Part shown: in pieces, positions 23,562 to 35,785 of the stretch | How the letters are laid out: each line of letters opens with the position of its first letter | How positions within the stretch are numbered: position 1 is the first letter of the stretch | Source: Sisyra terminalis | Lineage: Eukaryota > Arthropoda > Insecta > Neuroptera > Sisyridae | Assembly (NCBI GenBank): GCA_958496175.1 | Contig: OY292277.1 | Coordinates: 43,597,050-43,661,049 of the forward strand | Reading direction: 5' to 3' | DNA length: 64,000 bases | The notes under the pieces: generated by a model | The model's input: only the letters and a program-made list of their open reading frames with translations | Database searches by the model: none | What the model was told of the DNA's origin: nothing | Translations under genes and position numbers: made by a program

Positions 23562-26174
23562 GCAAACGTTTGCCAATGCAAAACAGAAATGCAATTCCTG
23601 TAGTTTTGTCATCAGTGGGATTTCCAGGTAATTTACGTAGAATCCTGTTTGCCTTCGACTTGCATAATTTTCACAATTTCCTAATACTAATGTCCACTAT
23701 AATTCCGAATCCTGAAAAAAATATTTTCCTACCCCTGGACATAAGACAAAAAAAATAAAGACTAACTTCCTTATGTAAATCATACAATTCTAAACAAACA
23801 TTATTCAGACAAATAACCAAGATCCCAAAGGACATAACATTAAGGAAATCAAACGTTTGCCAATGCAAAACATGAATGCGTTTCCTAGAGTGTTGTCATC
23901 AGTGGGATTCCAAGGCAATTTACGTAGAATCCTGCTTGCCTTCGACTTGCATAATTTTCACAAATTCCTAATACTAATGTCCACCATAATCCCGAGTCCT
24001 GAAAAAGATATATTCCTACCACTGGACAGAGGAAAAAAAAATAAAGCTAACTTCCTTATGTAAATCATACAATTCTAAACAAACATTATTCAGGCAATCA
24101 ACCAAGATCCCAAAGGACATAACATTAAGGAAAGCAAACGTTTGCCAATGCAAAACAGAAATGCAACTCCTGTAGTTTTGTCATCAGTGGGAGTCCAAGG
24201 CAATTTACATAGAATCCTGTTTGCCTTTGACTTGCATAATTTCCACAATTTCCTAATATTAAAGTTCAGTATATTCCCGGGTCATGAAAAAAAAAACTAA
24301 TATTTATCTTTACACTGGACTAATGGAAAAAAAATTAAATAAAGACTAACTTCATTATGTCAATTATTCAAATGTAAACAAACATTATTCAGACAAATAA
24401 CCAAGATCCCAAAGGACATAACATTAAGGAAAGCAAACGTTTGCCAATGCAAAACAGAAATGCAATTCCTGTAGTTTTGTCATCAGTGGGATTTCCAGGT
24501 AATTTACGTAGAATCCTGTTTGCCTTCGACTTGCATAATTTTCACAATTTCCTAATACTAATGTCCACTATAATTCCGAATCCTGAAAAAAATATTTTGC
24601 TACCCCTGGACATAAGACAAAAAAAATAAAGACTAACTTCCTTATGTAAATCATACAATTCTAAACAAACATTATTCAGACAAATAACCAAGATCCCAAA
24701 GGACATAACATTAAGGAAATCAAACGTTTGCCAATGCAAAACATGAATGCGTTTCCTAGAGTTTTGTCATCAGTGGGATTCCAAGGTAATTTACGTAGAA
24801 TCCTGCTTGCCTTCGAATTGCATAATTTTCACAAATTCCTAATACTAATGTCCACTATAATTCCGAATCCTGAAAAAAATATTTTCCTACCACTGGACAG
24901 AGGAAAAAAAAATAAAGCTAACTTCCTTATGTAAATCATACAATTCTAAACAAACATTATTCAGGCAATCAACCAAGATCCCAAAGGACATAACATTAAG
25001 GAAAGCAAACGTTTGCCAATGCAAAACAGAAATGCAACTCCTGTAGTTTTGTCATCAGTGGGAGTCCAAGGCAATTTACATAGAATCCTGTTTGCCTTTG
25101 ACTTGCATAATTTCCACAATTTCCTAATATTAAAGTTCAGTATATTCCCGGGTCATGAAAAAAAAAACTAATATTTATCTTTACACTGGACTAATGGAAA
25201 AAAAATTAAATAAAGACTAACTTCATTATGTCAATTATTCAAATGTAAACAAACATTATTCAGACAAATAACCAAGATCCCAAAGGACATAACATTAAGG
25301 AAAGCAAACGTTTGCCAATGCAAAACAGAAATGCAATTCCTGTAGTTTTGTCATCAGTGGGATTTCCAGGTAATTTACGTAGAATCCTGTTTGCCTTCGA
25401 CTTGCATAATTTTCACAATTTCCTAATACTAATGTCCACTATAATTCCGAATCCTGAAAAAAATATTTTGCTACCCCTGGACATAAGACAAAAAAAATAA
25501 AGACTAACTTCCTTATGTAAATCATACAATTCTAAACAAACATTATTCAGACAAATAACCAAGATCCCAAAGGACATAACATTAAGGAAATCAAACGTTT
25601 GCCAATGCAAAACATGAATGCGTTTCCTAGAGTTTTGTCATCAGTGGGATTCCAAGGTAATTTACGTAGAATCCTGCTTGCCTTCGAATTGCATAATTTT
25701 CACAAATTCCTAATACTAATGTCCACTATAATTCCGAATCCTGAAAAAAATATTTTCCTACCCCTGGACATAAGACAAAAAAAATAAAGACTAACTTCCT
25801 TATGTAAATCATACAATTCTAAACAAACATTATTCAGACAAATAACCAAGATCCCAAAGGACATAACATTAAGGAAATCAAACGTTTGCCAATGCAAAAC
25901 ATGAATGCGTTTCCTAGAGTTTTGTCATCAGTGGGATTCCAAGGTAATTTACGTAGAATCCTGCTTGCCTTCGACTTGCATAATTTTCACAAATTCCTAA
26001 TACTAATGTCCACCATAATCCCGAGTCCTGAAAAAGATATATTCCTACCACTGGACAGAGGAAAAAAAAATAAAGCTAACTTCCTTATGTAAATCATACA
26101 ATTCTAAACAAACATTATTCAGGCAATCAACCAAGATCCCAAAGGACATAACATTAAGGAAAGCAAACGTTTGC
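23562..26174. repeat. Higher-order repeat: 871-bp trimer within the satellite
   Basis: Spacing between palindromes runs 287, 285, 299, 287, 285, 299 and then 287, 287, 285. The sum 287+285+299 = 871 recurs exactly (23562 to 24433 to 25304). The three monomer types differ by diagnostic bases: CATGAATGCG versus CAGAAATGCAA, and the TCAAACG variant. The third copy has one extra monomer of the 287 type in place of the 299 type. Confidence 0.9.
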
Positions 26175-27713
26175 CAATGCAAAACAGAAATGCAATTCCT
26201 GTAGTTTTGTCATCAGTGGGATTTCCAGCTAATTTACGTAGAATCCGGTTTGCCTTCGACTTGCATAATTTTCACAATTTCCTAATACTAATGTCCACTA
26301 TAATTCCGAATCCTGAAAAAAATATTTTGCTACCCCTGGACATAAGACAAAAAAAATAAAGACTAACTTCCTTATGTAAATCATACAATTCTAAACAAAC
26401 ATTATTCAGACAAATAACCAAGATCCCAAAGGACATAACATTAAGGAAAGCAAACGTTTGCCAATGCAAAACAGAAATGCAATTCCTGTAGTTTTGTCAT
26501 CAGTGGGATTTCCAGGTAATTTACGTAGAATCCTGTTTGCCTTCGACTTGCATAATTTTCACAATTTCCTAATACTAATGTCCACTATAATTCCGAATTC
26601 TGAAAAAGATATATTCCTACCACTGGTTAGAGGAAAAAAAAATAAAGCTAACTTCCTTATGTAAATCATACAATTCTAAACAAACATTATTCAGGCAATC
26701 AACCAAGATCCCAAAGGACATAACATTAAGGAAAGCAAACGTTTGCCAATGCAAAACAGAAATGCAATTCCTGTAGTTTTGTCATCAGTGGGATTCCAAG
26801 GCAATTTACGTAGAATCCTGCTTGCCTTCGACTTGCATAATTTTCACAAATTCCTAACACTAAAGTCCAGTATATTCCCGGGTCATGAAAAAAACTAATA
26901 TTTATCCTAACACTGGACTAAAAGAAAAAAAAATTAAATAAAGACTAAATTCATTATGTCAATTATTCAAATCTAAACAAACATTATTCAGGCTAACTAC
27001 CAAAATCCCAAAGAACACAACATTAAGGAAAGCAAACGTTTGCCAATGCAAAACATGAATTCAATTCCTGTAGTTTTGTCATCAATGGGATTTCCAGGCA
27101 ATTTACGTAAAATCCTGTTTGCCTTCGACTTGCATAATTTTCACTATTTCCTAATACTAATGTCCACTATAATACCGAGTCCTGAAAAAAATATATCCTA
27201 CTACCACTGGACAAAGGATAAAAAAAACAACTAACTTCATTATGTAAATCATACAATTCTAAACAAACATTATTCAGGCAAACAACCAAGATCCCAAAGG
27301 ACACAACATTAAGGAAAGCAAACGTTTGCCAATGCAAAACATGAATGCAATTCCTCGAGTTTTGTCATCAGTGGGATATCAAAGCAGTTTCTCTAGAATA
27401 CTGCTTGTCATCGAATTACATAATTTTCACAGTTTCCTAAGACTAATGTCCAGTATAATCCTGAGGCTTTAAAAAATAAATTCCTAACACTCGATGACAA
27501 TTAAAAGTAAAAAATAATAAAGAATTATTTCCTTATCTCAATCATACATTTTAAGCCAAACATAATTAAAGTAAATTACCAAGATCCCAAAGGACACAAC
27601 ATTCCGAACAGCAAACGTTTGCATCACAAATCTTGAATGCGTTCTTTGAGTTTGTCATCAGTGGAAACTACGTAATTTGCCTAAATTAATGTTTGATCAA
27701 TGTTTGATAAGTG

Positions 27714-27776
27714 ACTAAATACCAAGCCCGGCGTCCGACTATTAAAGCCAGCGTCCCACTAGAATATTTAGTCACA
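27714..27776. repeat. Small hairpin element bounded by GTGACTAAATA / TATTTAGTCAC
   Basis: An 11-bp perfect inverted repeat encloses two copies of a GCGTCC-GACTATTAAAGCC-like unit. A larger relative lies at 28130-28295. Confidence 0.6.
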
Positions 27777-28129
27777 ACTAACTAATACCTAATTTCCTTA
27801 TATCTATATCTATTTAAAAAAAAATAAAGTCTAATCCCGTTATACCAATCATACATTTCTAGCCAAACATTGTTCAGGTAAATTACCAAGATTCCAAAGG
27901 ACACAACATTCCGAACAGCAAACGTTTGCATCACAAATCTTAAATGCGTTCTTAGAGTTTGTCATCAATGGAAAGTCTAAAGCATTTACAGTAGATCAAT
28001 GTTTGATTTCGAAAGGCATTATCGACATAGGTCCCTAATATTCTGATACAGAAAAATCCTAATTGATATCTGAACTAAATGGAAATCCATGGATCCTTGG
28101 AATCTGAAAGAAATGTTCGTGAAATCTTA

Positions 28130-28295
28130 CGTGACTAAATACTTAGCCGGCGTCTGACTATAAAAGCTTCCAGGCCGCAAGAGCGTACGACAGTTAAAGC
28201 GTCCAGGCCATTACAGCGTCCGACAATAAAAGCGTAGAGGCTACAAGAAGTGTCCGACAATTAAAGCCAGCAACTGACATAAATATCTAGTCACA
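28130..28295. repeat. Hairpin-bounded cluster of GCGTCCGACAATAAAAGC units
   Basis: It is bounded by GTGACTAAATA and ATATCTAGTCAC, as at 27714-27776. Inside are about five diverged copies of an about 30-bp unit (GCGTCYGACWATAAAAGC...CCAGGC). It is GC-richer than its surroundings. The larger number of units suggests local expansion between the same boundary motifs. Confidence 0.6.
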
Positions 28296-28360
28296 TCTAA
28301 CTTATAACTAATTTTCTTATAACTAATTTGACTTATAACTAATTGAAACAAACATATGAG

Positions 28361-28860
28361 CAAGCCGGCGCGCAGCGACCAACTAAACCCTTATGTTTTA
28401 AAAACTTAAAACTAACGAATCAAAACTACCAAACAAACAAAAAACACACAAAAAAACAAACAAACAAAAAAAAAACACACAAAAAAGCAAACCACAAGAG
28501 TAAACCACAAGAGCAAGCCGGCGCGCAGCGACCAACTAAACCCTTATGTTTTAAAAAACTTAAAACTAACGAAACAAAACTACCAAACAAACAAAAAACA
28601 CACAAAAAAAAAAACAAACAAAAAAAAAAACACACAAAAAAGCAAACCACAAGAGTAAAACACAAGAGCAAGCCGGCGCGCAGCGACCAACTAAACCCTT
28701 ATGTTTTAAAAAACTTAAAACTAACGAAACAAAACTACCAAACAAACAAAAAACACACAAAAAAAAAACACACAAAAAAGCAAACCACAAGAGTAAAACA
28801 CAAGAGCAAGCCGGCGCGCAGCGACCAACTATACTCTTATGCTTTAAAAAAAATAAAACT
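28361..28860. repeat. Minisatellite: four copies of an about 138-156 bp unit
   Basis: The block CAAGCCGGCGCGCAGCGACC recurs at 28361, 28513, 28669 and 28807, each followed by ACTAAACCCTTATG (ACTATACTCTTATG in the last) and then an A/C-rich run of CAAACAAACAAAAAACACAC type. A 194-codon Lys/Thr-rich frame (28343-28927, plus) crosses all units only because the sequence lacks T; the unit lengths are not all multiples of three, so the repeats are read in different frames. I do not call it a gene. Confidence 0.85.
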
Positions 28861-28927
28861 AATACAAAGGACTAACAAAGAAACAAAAATAAAGCACACC
28901 CAAAAAAAAAAGCTTTTAAACATTTAA

Positions 28928-29922
28928 ACAACAGAATTCGTTCACCGCAAAAAGGATATTCTGAAGGTATTCTAATAGGTAATCCTTAACGTGTTCCAAA
29001 AGGTATCCAATTCGGCACTGTTAATTGAGTGGTTATACAACCAACTCATAACACGCACTAAATGATGAAGATGTACTCAAACGTACTCCATAAGGTATCC
29101 AAGAGAAAGCCACAAAAAGTTTAAAGGTCTTTATTTTCGCGTAATTGTTCACCGGTAGTGACCGGTAGGTATATTTGAGACAAAACCTGCAATTTAAACC
29201 TTTGTTAATTTTTCTGTTTTCTATTTAAACTTCCCCGAATAAATTTATAGAAGTAGACAATAAGGGAGGAAATTAAATGATTTTTTGTTTAAATATTTTC
29301 TTTAGACAACTCGTCAGTAGCATTAAAAAATCAGATAACAATGAATTTTTAATATGAAAATATGAAGTTATTGTTTTGACAGCTTTGACATGAGTTTGAA
29401 TAACAATGAATAGTTCCCCCTATTGGCTGAAAAAATACCTAAATTAACTTTTTCAAAGTTTGGAGGTCGCGAGAATAAACGAATATTTCGATTTTAAACT
29501 TCGTGATTCTTCGTGAAAGTTAAGAGCTTTGGCGCCAAGTCTAACCGAAAAGCTAACTGTAATTTTCACTCAAATTTATGATTCCAAGTGATTTTTCCCA
29601 CTTTTTTAAACATTTCAGAGCTATTGTAAGTAAAAGAAAAAAATGTTTGAAATAACTATATTGTCCCAATGGAGTTAACTACCCGCTTCACCCTTCGAGT
29701 CTCACAAGAATTATGCCCAGAAAACCATTCCCATTCCCAAAACATTGAAACGATTTAAGAATAATCCATTTAATTATCATCCCGAAAAAGTTACTATCCT
29801 GGTAGTTTTTGAAACGAAAATTGAAAGTGGCGGAGATGGTTTGTTAGGGGTGGCTATTAACGGGTGCTAACGCTCCTAACGACGCTAACTTTTCAGTCGA
29901 GAAATTAGAATAGTTTACTCAC
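28928..29922. other. Unassigned stretch left of a putative first exon
   Basis: Mixed composition with no coding exon I can support. The word TTGACAGCTTTGACA near 29376 resembles the TTTGACAGCTCTGTCAAA motif in the promoter region at 3490. It would be the first intron if the minus exon ending at 29923 is real. Confidence 0.35.
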
Positions 29923-30150
29923 CGAAACCGAAAATTATTATCCCAATCGATAACTGATCGATTAAACTTTCACTTTTCACTAATTTATTGCAATGAATCA
30001 AAAGAAAAACTTAAATTTATCAATAATGTTCGGGAGCTACTTATGAGTCTTTCGCGGGAACCGGTTAATACTGAACGCTATACATGCGCACGGGAACATG
30101 CGCTTTGGCAACGGCCTTTGTTCTTTCCAATGGACCAATTAGGTTGCAGC
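29923..30150 (-). promoter_or_regulatory. Probable minus-strand promoter and leader exon of an unidentified gene
   Basis: On minus, a GC-richer stretch with two CCAAT-type boxes (as CCTAATTGGTCCATTGG), NRF1-like GCGCATG words (30081-30104) and a TCAGT initiator-like word precedes AT-rich leader sequence ending in a strong donor, TTTCG|GTGAGT (29923/29922). No coding exon could be linked downstream. The satellite array lies in the direction of transcription. Confidence 0.4.
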
Positions 30151-30299
30151 GTGGCAGCGTTTTGAAGCAATTTATTTTAAATTTTCAAAATATTTTAAAC
30201 TTTACAAATACTAAAAAGACTTTTTTTTTTGGATTACCAAGTAATTTCGATCATTTTAAGGGAATCAAATATTTACATTGGAAATTTAATTAATTAATT

Positions 30300-33200
30300 T
30301 AAAAAGAAGCTTAAGCTAAAAGTTAATCTTTTCAATTGTTCCTTTGCTATTTATTTATGCATTTAAATCGTTTAACGAAATGGTCTCTTAATTCTTATAA
30401 AACAAATATAATTTCGACATAGGTAATCATTTTTCAAGTCAACAAATCAATTCTTAAGACAAATATTTTTAAATTTTGTTATTTATTTAAATTACAAGGT
30501 TTAAAATCCATAAAGAATATTTATTTTCTTAAACATTTTCCTTCCCTTCTATTTGTAAAACAATGGTACAAATAATTAACTAAATCTTCTTTTAAAAATA
30601 ATTTAAGCATCATTAATATGCATTACCAATTTTAACAACTTTTGAGGTATCTCTGCTGGATCCCAGATTAAAAAGTAATCCAATTGGATTAATATTAAAA
30701 TCATTAGATAATCGTTTATAGATAAAATAAACACTGAAGGATTATTTCTAAGTGTAAAATTTGAAAAATTGGTATATGATAGTTTAATCATTAAATTGAT
30801 TATATTTTTATAATAACTTAATGACAATTGTAATTGGATGATCTCAGTTAATACATTTTTTCAGGTATTTATCTGAAAACATATAAAGAAACCATTTTTT
30901 GACACTATCACATTAAGTGGTTAATTCTAAGTATAAAATATTCAAAACTAGTGCGTAAAATTAAAATTTTGAACTTTCAGATAGAAATTTGTTAGTTTTA
31001 GTATATTTCTTCAGTTAATTTTCATCTTTTAACAGAGTTTTTTTAATAAAAAATTCAAATGACAAAAGTTTCAAATGCAAAAAAGTTGCTAAAACTATCC
31101 TTATTTGTCGCAGATTTTCTTTACTTGACAATTGAGCTTTTGAGACGGCAAATATTATATTTTGTTGCTTACAAGTCCTGGTACGAACTATTTCCTTTTC
31201 TTAAGTATTTTCCGGTTATATAATCAAAATAGACTGAAGAGTATAAAACGAATTTTACGTTAATTTGCAATATTATAAATCAAGAAACTGGTTTAATTAC
31301 AGAAGGAACTTTATTTCTTCAGATGAAAATTTCAAATATTCTGATATATTTACAAAACTATTTGAACTGTTAACACAAATATCAACAATTTATACCAAAA
31401 ATTAGGAAAACATAGAATTAATTAAGTAAATGCTCCATTTATAATAACAAAACACCTAAAAAGTGTAACTTATAATGTTTTAAAGACTCTTGAAATAATT
31501 ATGTTTTTGAGACTTTATTAAAAAAGCTGTTTTGGGGTTTAAATTGAAAATATATCAATCAATGTATTAAAACCATTTACAACTCCTTAAAAGTTGTACT
31601 ATTTATGTTATCCCCAAACATAGAACAATATAACAACTAGGACAACTTTTTAAAAATGCTCTAAATTTAAAGAGATTTTTGGTATTTCATAAACTATAAT
31701 ATATCATATTTCTATTATGTGATGATCGTCGTTCGGAAGGAGTTGAGTATTGAATCTATGTATTTCGACGTTTCACGGCGTTGTTTGGACCGTTTACTAT
31801 GGAAATAGGTTTTCAAGCGACAAAATTATACCTATGCGAATTTTTCAATCTTCTTGGGCCATTTTTGTCCATACTTTAGCGTGCCGATTCACAAATTATA
31901 AAAGAACTGCATAATAATGGATTCAGTAGATTTTTATAAGTCTAATTTCTTATGATTAAGATATGGCAAACTGGTGAAACAGAAAACAAATTAAGTAAAT
32001 CAAAAATGAAAAAAAGTTTATAAATTGAGATAATGGCCTTTTGGAATAAATGTGATGTAAATGGTGTTTAACTCTCGGACTGAAAGCTTTTCATTATTTC
32101 ATGATAAAATAGTATAGAACCAGTCTTATAAACTTTACCAAACATTAATTCACATTATCAATTCCTTAACTTGAAAGATTTGGAACGAATTTGCCGCTTA
32201 CAAATTGTTGCTAACTATTAATGTTAAGGTTGAATATTAAACAAAACCATCATAGTCTTCAGAGGAATTTTGATGGTTTCGGTACATTTTTTTCAAAGCT
32301 ATTTCATCCATGAGATCAATTTTCTATAATATAATGATTTAAACTGAAAAAAAAACTAACAAATCTATGAGTACTGTTTCAAAAGAATGAGTACTATAAA
32401 ATATATCATTTACTTCCTGTAGTTGTGAACTACTTCAAACTGGTAGATCTTTCCGAACTAGATATAAGGAAAATACGCTCAGGAAACCTAGTTCAATAAC
32501 AGCTTCAAATTTGACGAAACATCTTTAGGACGAAAATCATGAATGCATAAATTTCGAAACAAAATTTAAACCGCTACACATTTGCAAGAAAGGATCACAT
32601 ATGAACACCCTAGAAGATTATAATATATATAAAGCCTAAAAACTAGACTATAACATTCTTAATAACAAACTATTTAAAACAAAGACCATAGTAGATTTGT
32701 TTACAATTAACACAATAATCATTACCAGATGATGACAGTCAAAGACTGTTGAAACGCGTTGTATTTAATAATGAAGTTGAGATGTAGGAAATGCATAATT
32801 ATCCATTAATTCATCAATGGTAAATATTACTGAACCATGCTGGGCCGATCATAGATTGAAGTGTACGGGCCAACCTATTTGAATATGCTTGGCCGATACT
32901 TGGACCGGTACCCAATCATGACTCAATGGTTGCCCGTTCATAAAACCCTATAAGGAAAGGATTTTCATTATTCTGAAACGTATAAGAATTCGAATGGTTT
33001 TACCAGTTACAGCAGACTTTAGTAATTGTAAGCTTATATTAACAAACATTAACAAAACTCAAATTTAAAAAATTTATAACGAGTTTGTTAAATTTCGTTA
33101 ACAGTTTAACGATTTAGTAGTCATCCAAAGTATGGGATTTTTCTGAACAAGTTTTGATGATGTCATGTATTTCTTCAAGATCATAGTATTAGATGATCCA

Positions 33201-34490
33201 ATTTTCTTAAGATTATGATTAACAACTGAAAACTGAACATAAAATTAAGATTTGGTACATTAGACAAAATTCTCGTCAAACTGTGAAATTTACTAATCAT
33301 TTACTATGGTTATACTGTGATGAATAATTCTCTGAAGAAAATTGATTTGTTGAAACGTAGCTTTAAACGAAGTCTTTGAGTTTTCGATAAGTCCAGTTTT
33401 CTTAAGATCCACTGATTCACAACTGAAAACTCAACATCAAATTTAGATTTGATAAATTCGAAAAAAATCTCATTAAACTATAAAACTTACCGTTCATGTA
33501 TTATACAGTCATTTTATTAAAATTATTGCGTTATAAACGTAGTCTTTGAGATTTCGATCCAAATTAATCAATCATTGAGAAACATTGAAATATTTTATGG
33601 GATTTCACCCTGAATTAGGTAGCTCGGAATTTTGAAAACACAAACTTTCAGGTTGGATTCATTAAATTTAACTTTTTCATGATTAAGATTAAATTTCTAA
33701 ACTGAAATCGCAAATTTATTAAAAACGGTTAATAATTATCTAAAAATGCAATGCTAATATTACCATTTGTTTGAATAACACTGAAAAGTATAAGTTCGTA
33801 TAAACACATCGTTTATACAGTTAGAAACGTATGAAAAAGGGGAAGACAGAAGGGAAAGTTTTTTTTTTTTGGTTGATATTTTTCTTCCTCCCATACTTTC
33901 AGGTAGATTGTTTGGAGGATGTTATTGTCTTCTACTAACAGTTAACAAGTCAAGCATCTGCTGTATGTTTACAATTTTAGAGTTGCGATTGAAGTTTTAA
34001 CTCCTGTATCTATACATCATAATATATTATTTAGAGTATATATTTTTTTTACTGAAAGATTGGCCAATTAAATTTGTTCTTGAAATCGATTGATTTTTCT
34101 AAGGATTAATCAAAATTATGTTTCATTGTTGAATCGAAAATATCATTTAGAAATATTATTCTGCATTTTGTCTATAAAATTCCTTGATAAAGATTATCTT
34201 GTAGACAATAATATCCAATATAGGTCTATAAATTTGCCAGTTAAAATCAATCATTTGAAATGTATTAATAAGGAATTATATACTAAAGAATTCAAAAAAA
34301 TGTGCCAAAAAAATCATAACAAAGTAATACTCAGTAATACTTGGTAATACTTGACATGTGAATTTTGCGCCACCTCGTGATCTTTTTTTAAAATATGGAT
34401 CAATCAAAACTTTAATTGACTTTAGTGTCATATATTAAAAGTTCTTCTCTGGTTAAAAGTGCTTTTTATAAGAATAAATTATTAAATTAA
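30300..34490. other. AT-rich stretch, no gene; diverged tandem duplication inside
   Basis: No coding exon is supported. At 33190-33385 and 33386-33560 a segment of about 196 bp is duplicated head to tail (CCAATTTTCTTAAGATTATG versus CCAGTTTTCTTAAGATCCAC, then CAACTGAAAACT in both). A hammerhead-like family C relic lies at 32703-32760. Confidence 0.45.
32703..32760 (+). ncRNA. Hammerhead-like family C relic
   Basis: GATGATGACAGTCAAAGACT followed by GTTGAAACGCG resembles a stem II (ACAGTC/GACTGT) followed by GAAAC. The CTGA core reads CAGATGA (U4 changed), so it should be inactive. The same block with ...GCCAAAAACTG... is on minus at about 57845-57900, which shows it is a dispersed family. Confidence 0.4.
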
Positions 34491-34627
34491 ATGGAAAGAA
34501 AAAAAACATTTAATCGAAAGTGTTGTATGGTTGACTGTGAAAATACAGCTGCTAAAAATTTAGAATTTAATTCTACCATTTTCCTGGATTTACATATGCA
34601 GTAGAAGGAAAAAAATCGATTAATGCA
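34491..34627 (+). pseudogene. THAP-type zinc-finger exon fragment, frameshifted
   Basis: From ATG 34491 the frame reads MERKKTFNRKCCMVDCENTA and on to KNLEF, resembling the start of a THAP domain (Cys pair, then N-x-x-x-F). A shift of frame is needed to continue into FYHFPGFTYAVEGKKSINA, which matches the usual F-x-x-FP step. A donor GCA|GTAAGT follows. The later Cys and His ligands were not found. It may be a decayed host gene or a P-element-like transposase start. Confidence 0.35.
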
Positions 34628-35045
34628 GTAAGTCTTCAAGGCTAGATACATTTTATTTTATTTCTTAAACCACTTTAAAATGCATAAAAACATAATAATT
34701 ATTGTTCTGTTAAGAAACATAAAGGTTAAAAACAATAAAAAGCTAGAAATTTTCACTGTTTAGGTAAATATAGAATTTTTTTTCAGAATCGAATATTTCA
34801 ATCTGAAGTTAGCTCAGGTATAGGATATCCGAGATTCAATGTTTAATTAATAATAAATCATTATTACATACTATTTTATATTTTGAATACATAAGCAAAA
34901 TATTTTGTTGATGATTATTACAATTTTGTATGTAATTTTATATTTACAGGAGTGATGGAAAATACCCTAAAGTTAGGCCCTCGATATTTTATTTTTCAAA
35001 ACTTTTTTACTCATAAGGTTCATTAATTTTGTTTGTTAAATATTT

Positions 35046-35785
35046 GCATGAAAATAAGCACACTATTATGTTCCATCGCTTGAATATGGGATATTAAGAC
35101 ACCTATGGGAAATTGGAGGCGGTGATTTCTATTCACCTAAATTAGTTTTACAATAATAAATGTTTGATAGATTATGAAGTTTGTTATCTCAAAAATAAAA
35201 TTCAACAAAACGGCGAGTGCTTCAGAGGCCAATTGTTTATCTATTTCATTTATTTTTGGAAATTTTCAACATTGAAAAGTTTAAATCGTTAAATTATAAC
35301 TTATTTTCGTTTGGTCAAGAAGAATTGCCGTTTGTTCTTTCCCTAGATATTAATAGGTCAAAGTATAGAATAGACAAACCTAATACAAAAACTAAAAGAA
35401 ATGTTCTAAAATATTAGATAACATAAAAATTTTATATATATCCGTATAAAAGATTATTTATTTGTTGCATTTGAATTATAAGATTTGATAAGAATATCTA
35501 CCAACTTCACGTCCCGTCATCTACCGGCAAAAGACGGCATATAGGAACTGTTTAAGATCATTAAATCACTTGTCACTTGCAATAACGCTATTTTTTAATT
35601 TGAGAAATACTAATATCTAGGACCTAATAATATAATAATATCAAGTATACATCTAATAATATCCAAGAACAGTTCTTCTTGAACAAACGAAAATAAGTAA
35701 TAACTGCCTCCAATTTTCCATAGGTGTTTTAATATTCCATATTGAAGCGATGGAACATAATGGTGTGCTTATTTTCATGCAAGTA
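35046..35785. mobile_element. Foldback element with a one-sided insertion
   Basis: Arm A at 35046-35125 pairs with 35704-35785, and arm B at 35296-35326 pairs with 35670-35702. In the right half A and B are adjacent, while in the left half about 170 bp separate them. The left arm therefore gained an insertion, or the right arm lost sequence. No transposase is present. A 66-codon frame at 35217-35417 is part of this repeat. Confidence 0.6.

Larger units (their letters stand above)
22203..27930. repeat. Satellite array: 21 monomers, mostly about 285-299 bp, centred on GCAAACGTTTGC
   Basis: The 12-bp palindrome GCAAACGTTTGC (or TCAAACGTTTGC in four units) recurs at 22203, 22497, 22734, 22990, 23279, 23562, 23849, 24134, 24433, 24720, 25005, 25304, 25591, 25878, 26163, 26450, 26735, 27032, 27318, 27611 and 27918. 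Each unit also has GATCCCAAAGGACATAACAT before it and GTTTTGTCATCAGTGGGATT after it. Core monomers are near-identical; border units are diverged and irregular in spacing (237-307), the usual gradient for arrays homogenised by unequal exchange. Short reading frames of 62-68 codons (plus) and about 65 codons (minus) repeat with the monomer and are not convincing genes. Confidence 0.95.

Noticed and set aside
23562..26664. Repeated 62-68 codon frames (MPMQNMNAF... on plus, MHWQTF... on minus) in each satellite monomer
   Set aside because: They recur only because the monomer recurs, exist on both strands, and have varying ends; no start context, splice or homology support.
22990..27640. CTGATGA on the minus strand of every satellite monomer (from CATCAGTGG) followed by GAAAC in some units
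   Set aside because: Some animal satellites carry hammerheads, but here there is no stem II between the two motifs and no pairing for stem I, so chance is the better explanation.
28343..28927. 194-codon Lys/Thr-rich reading frame
   Set aside because: Open because the strand lacks T; the repeats are read in different frames, so there is no selection for one protein.
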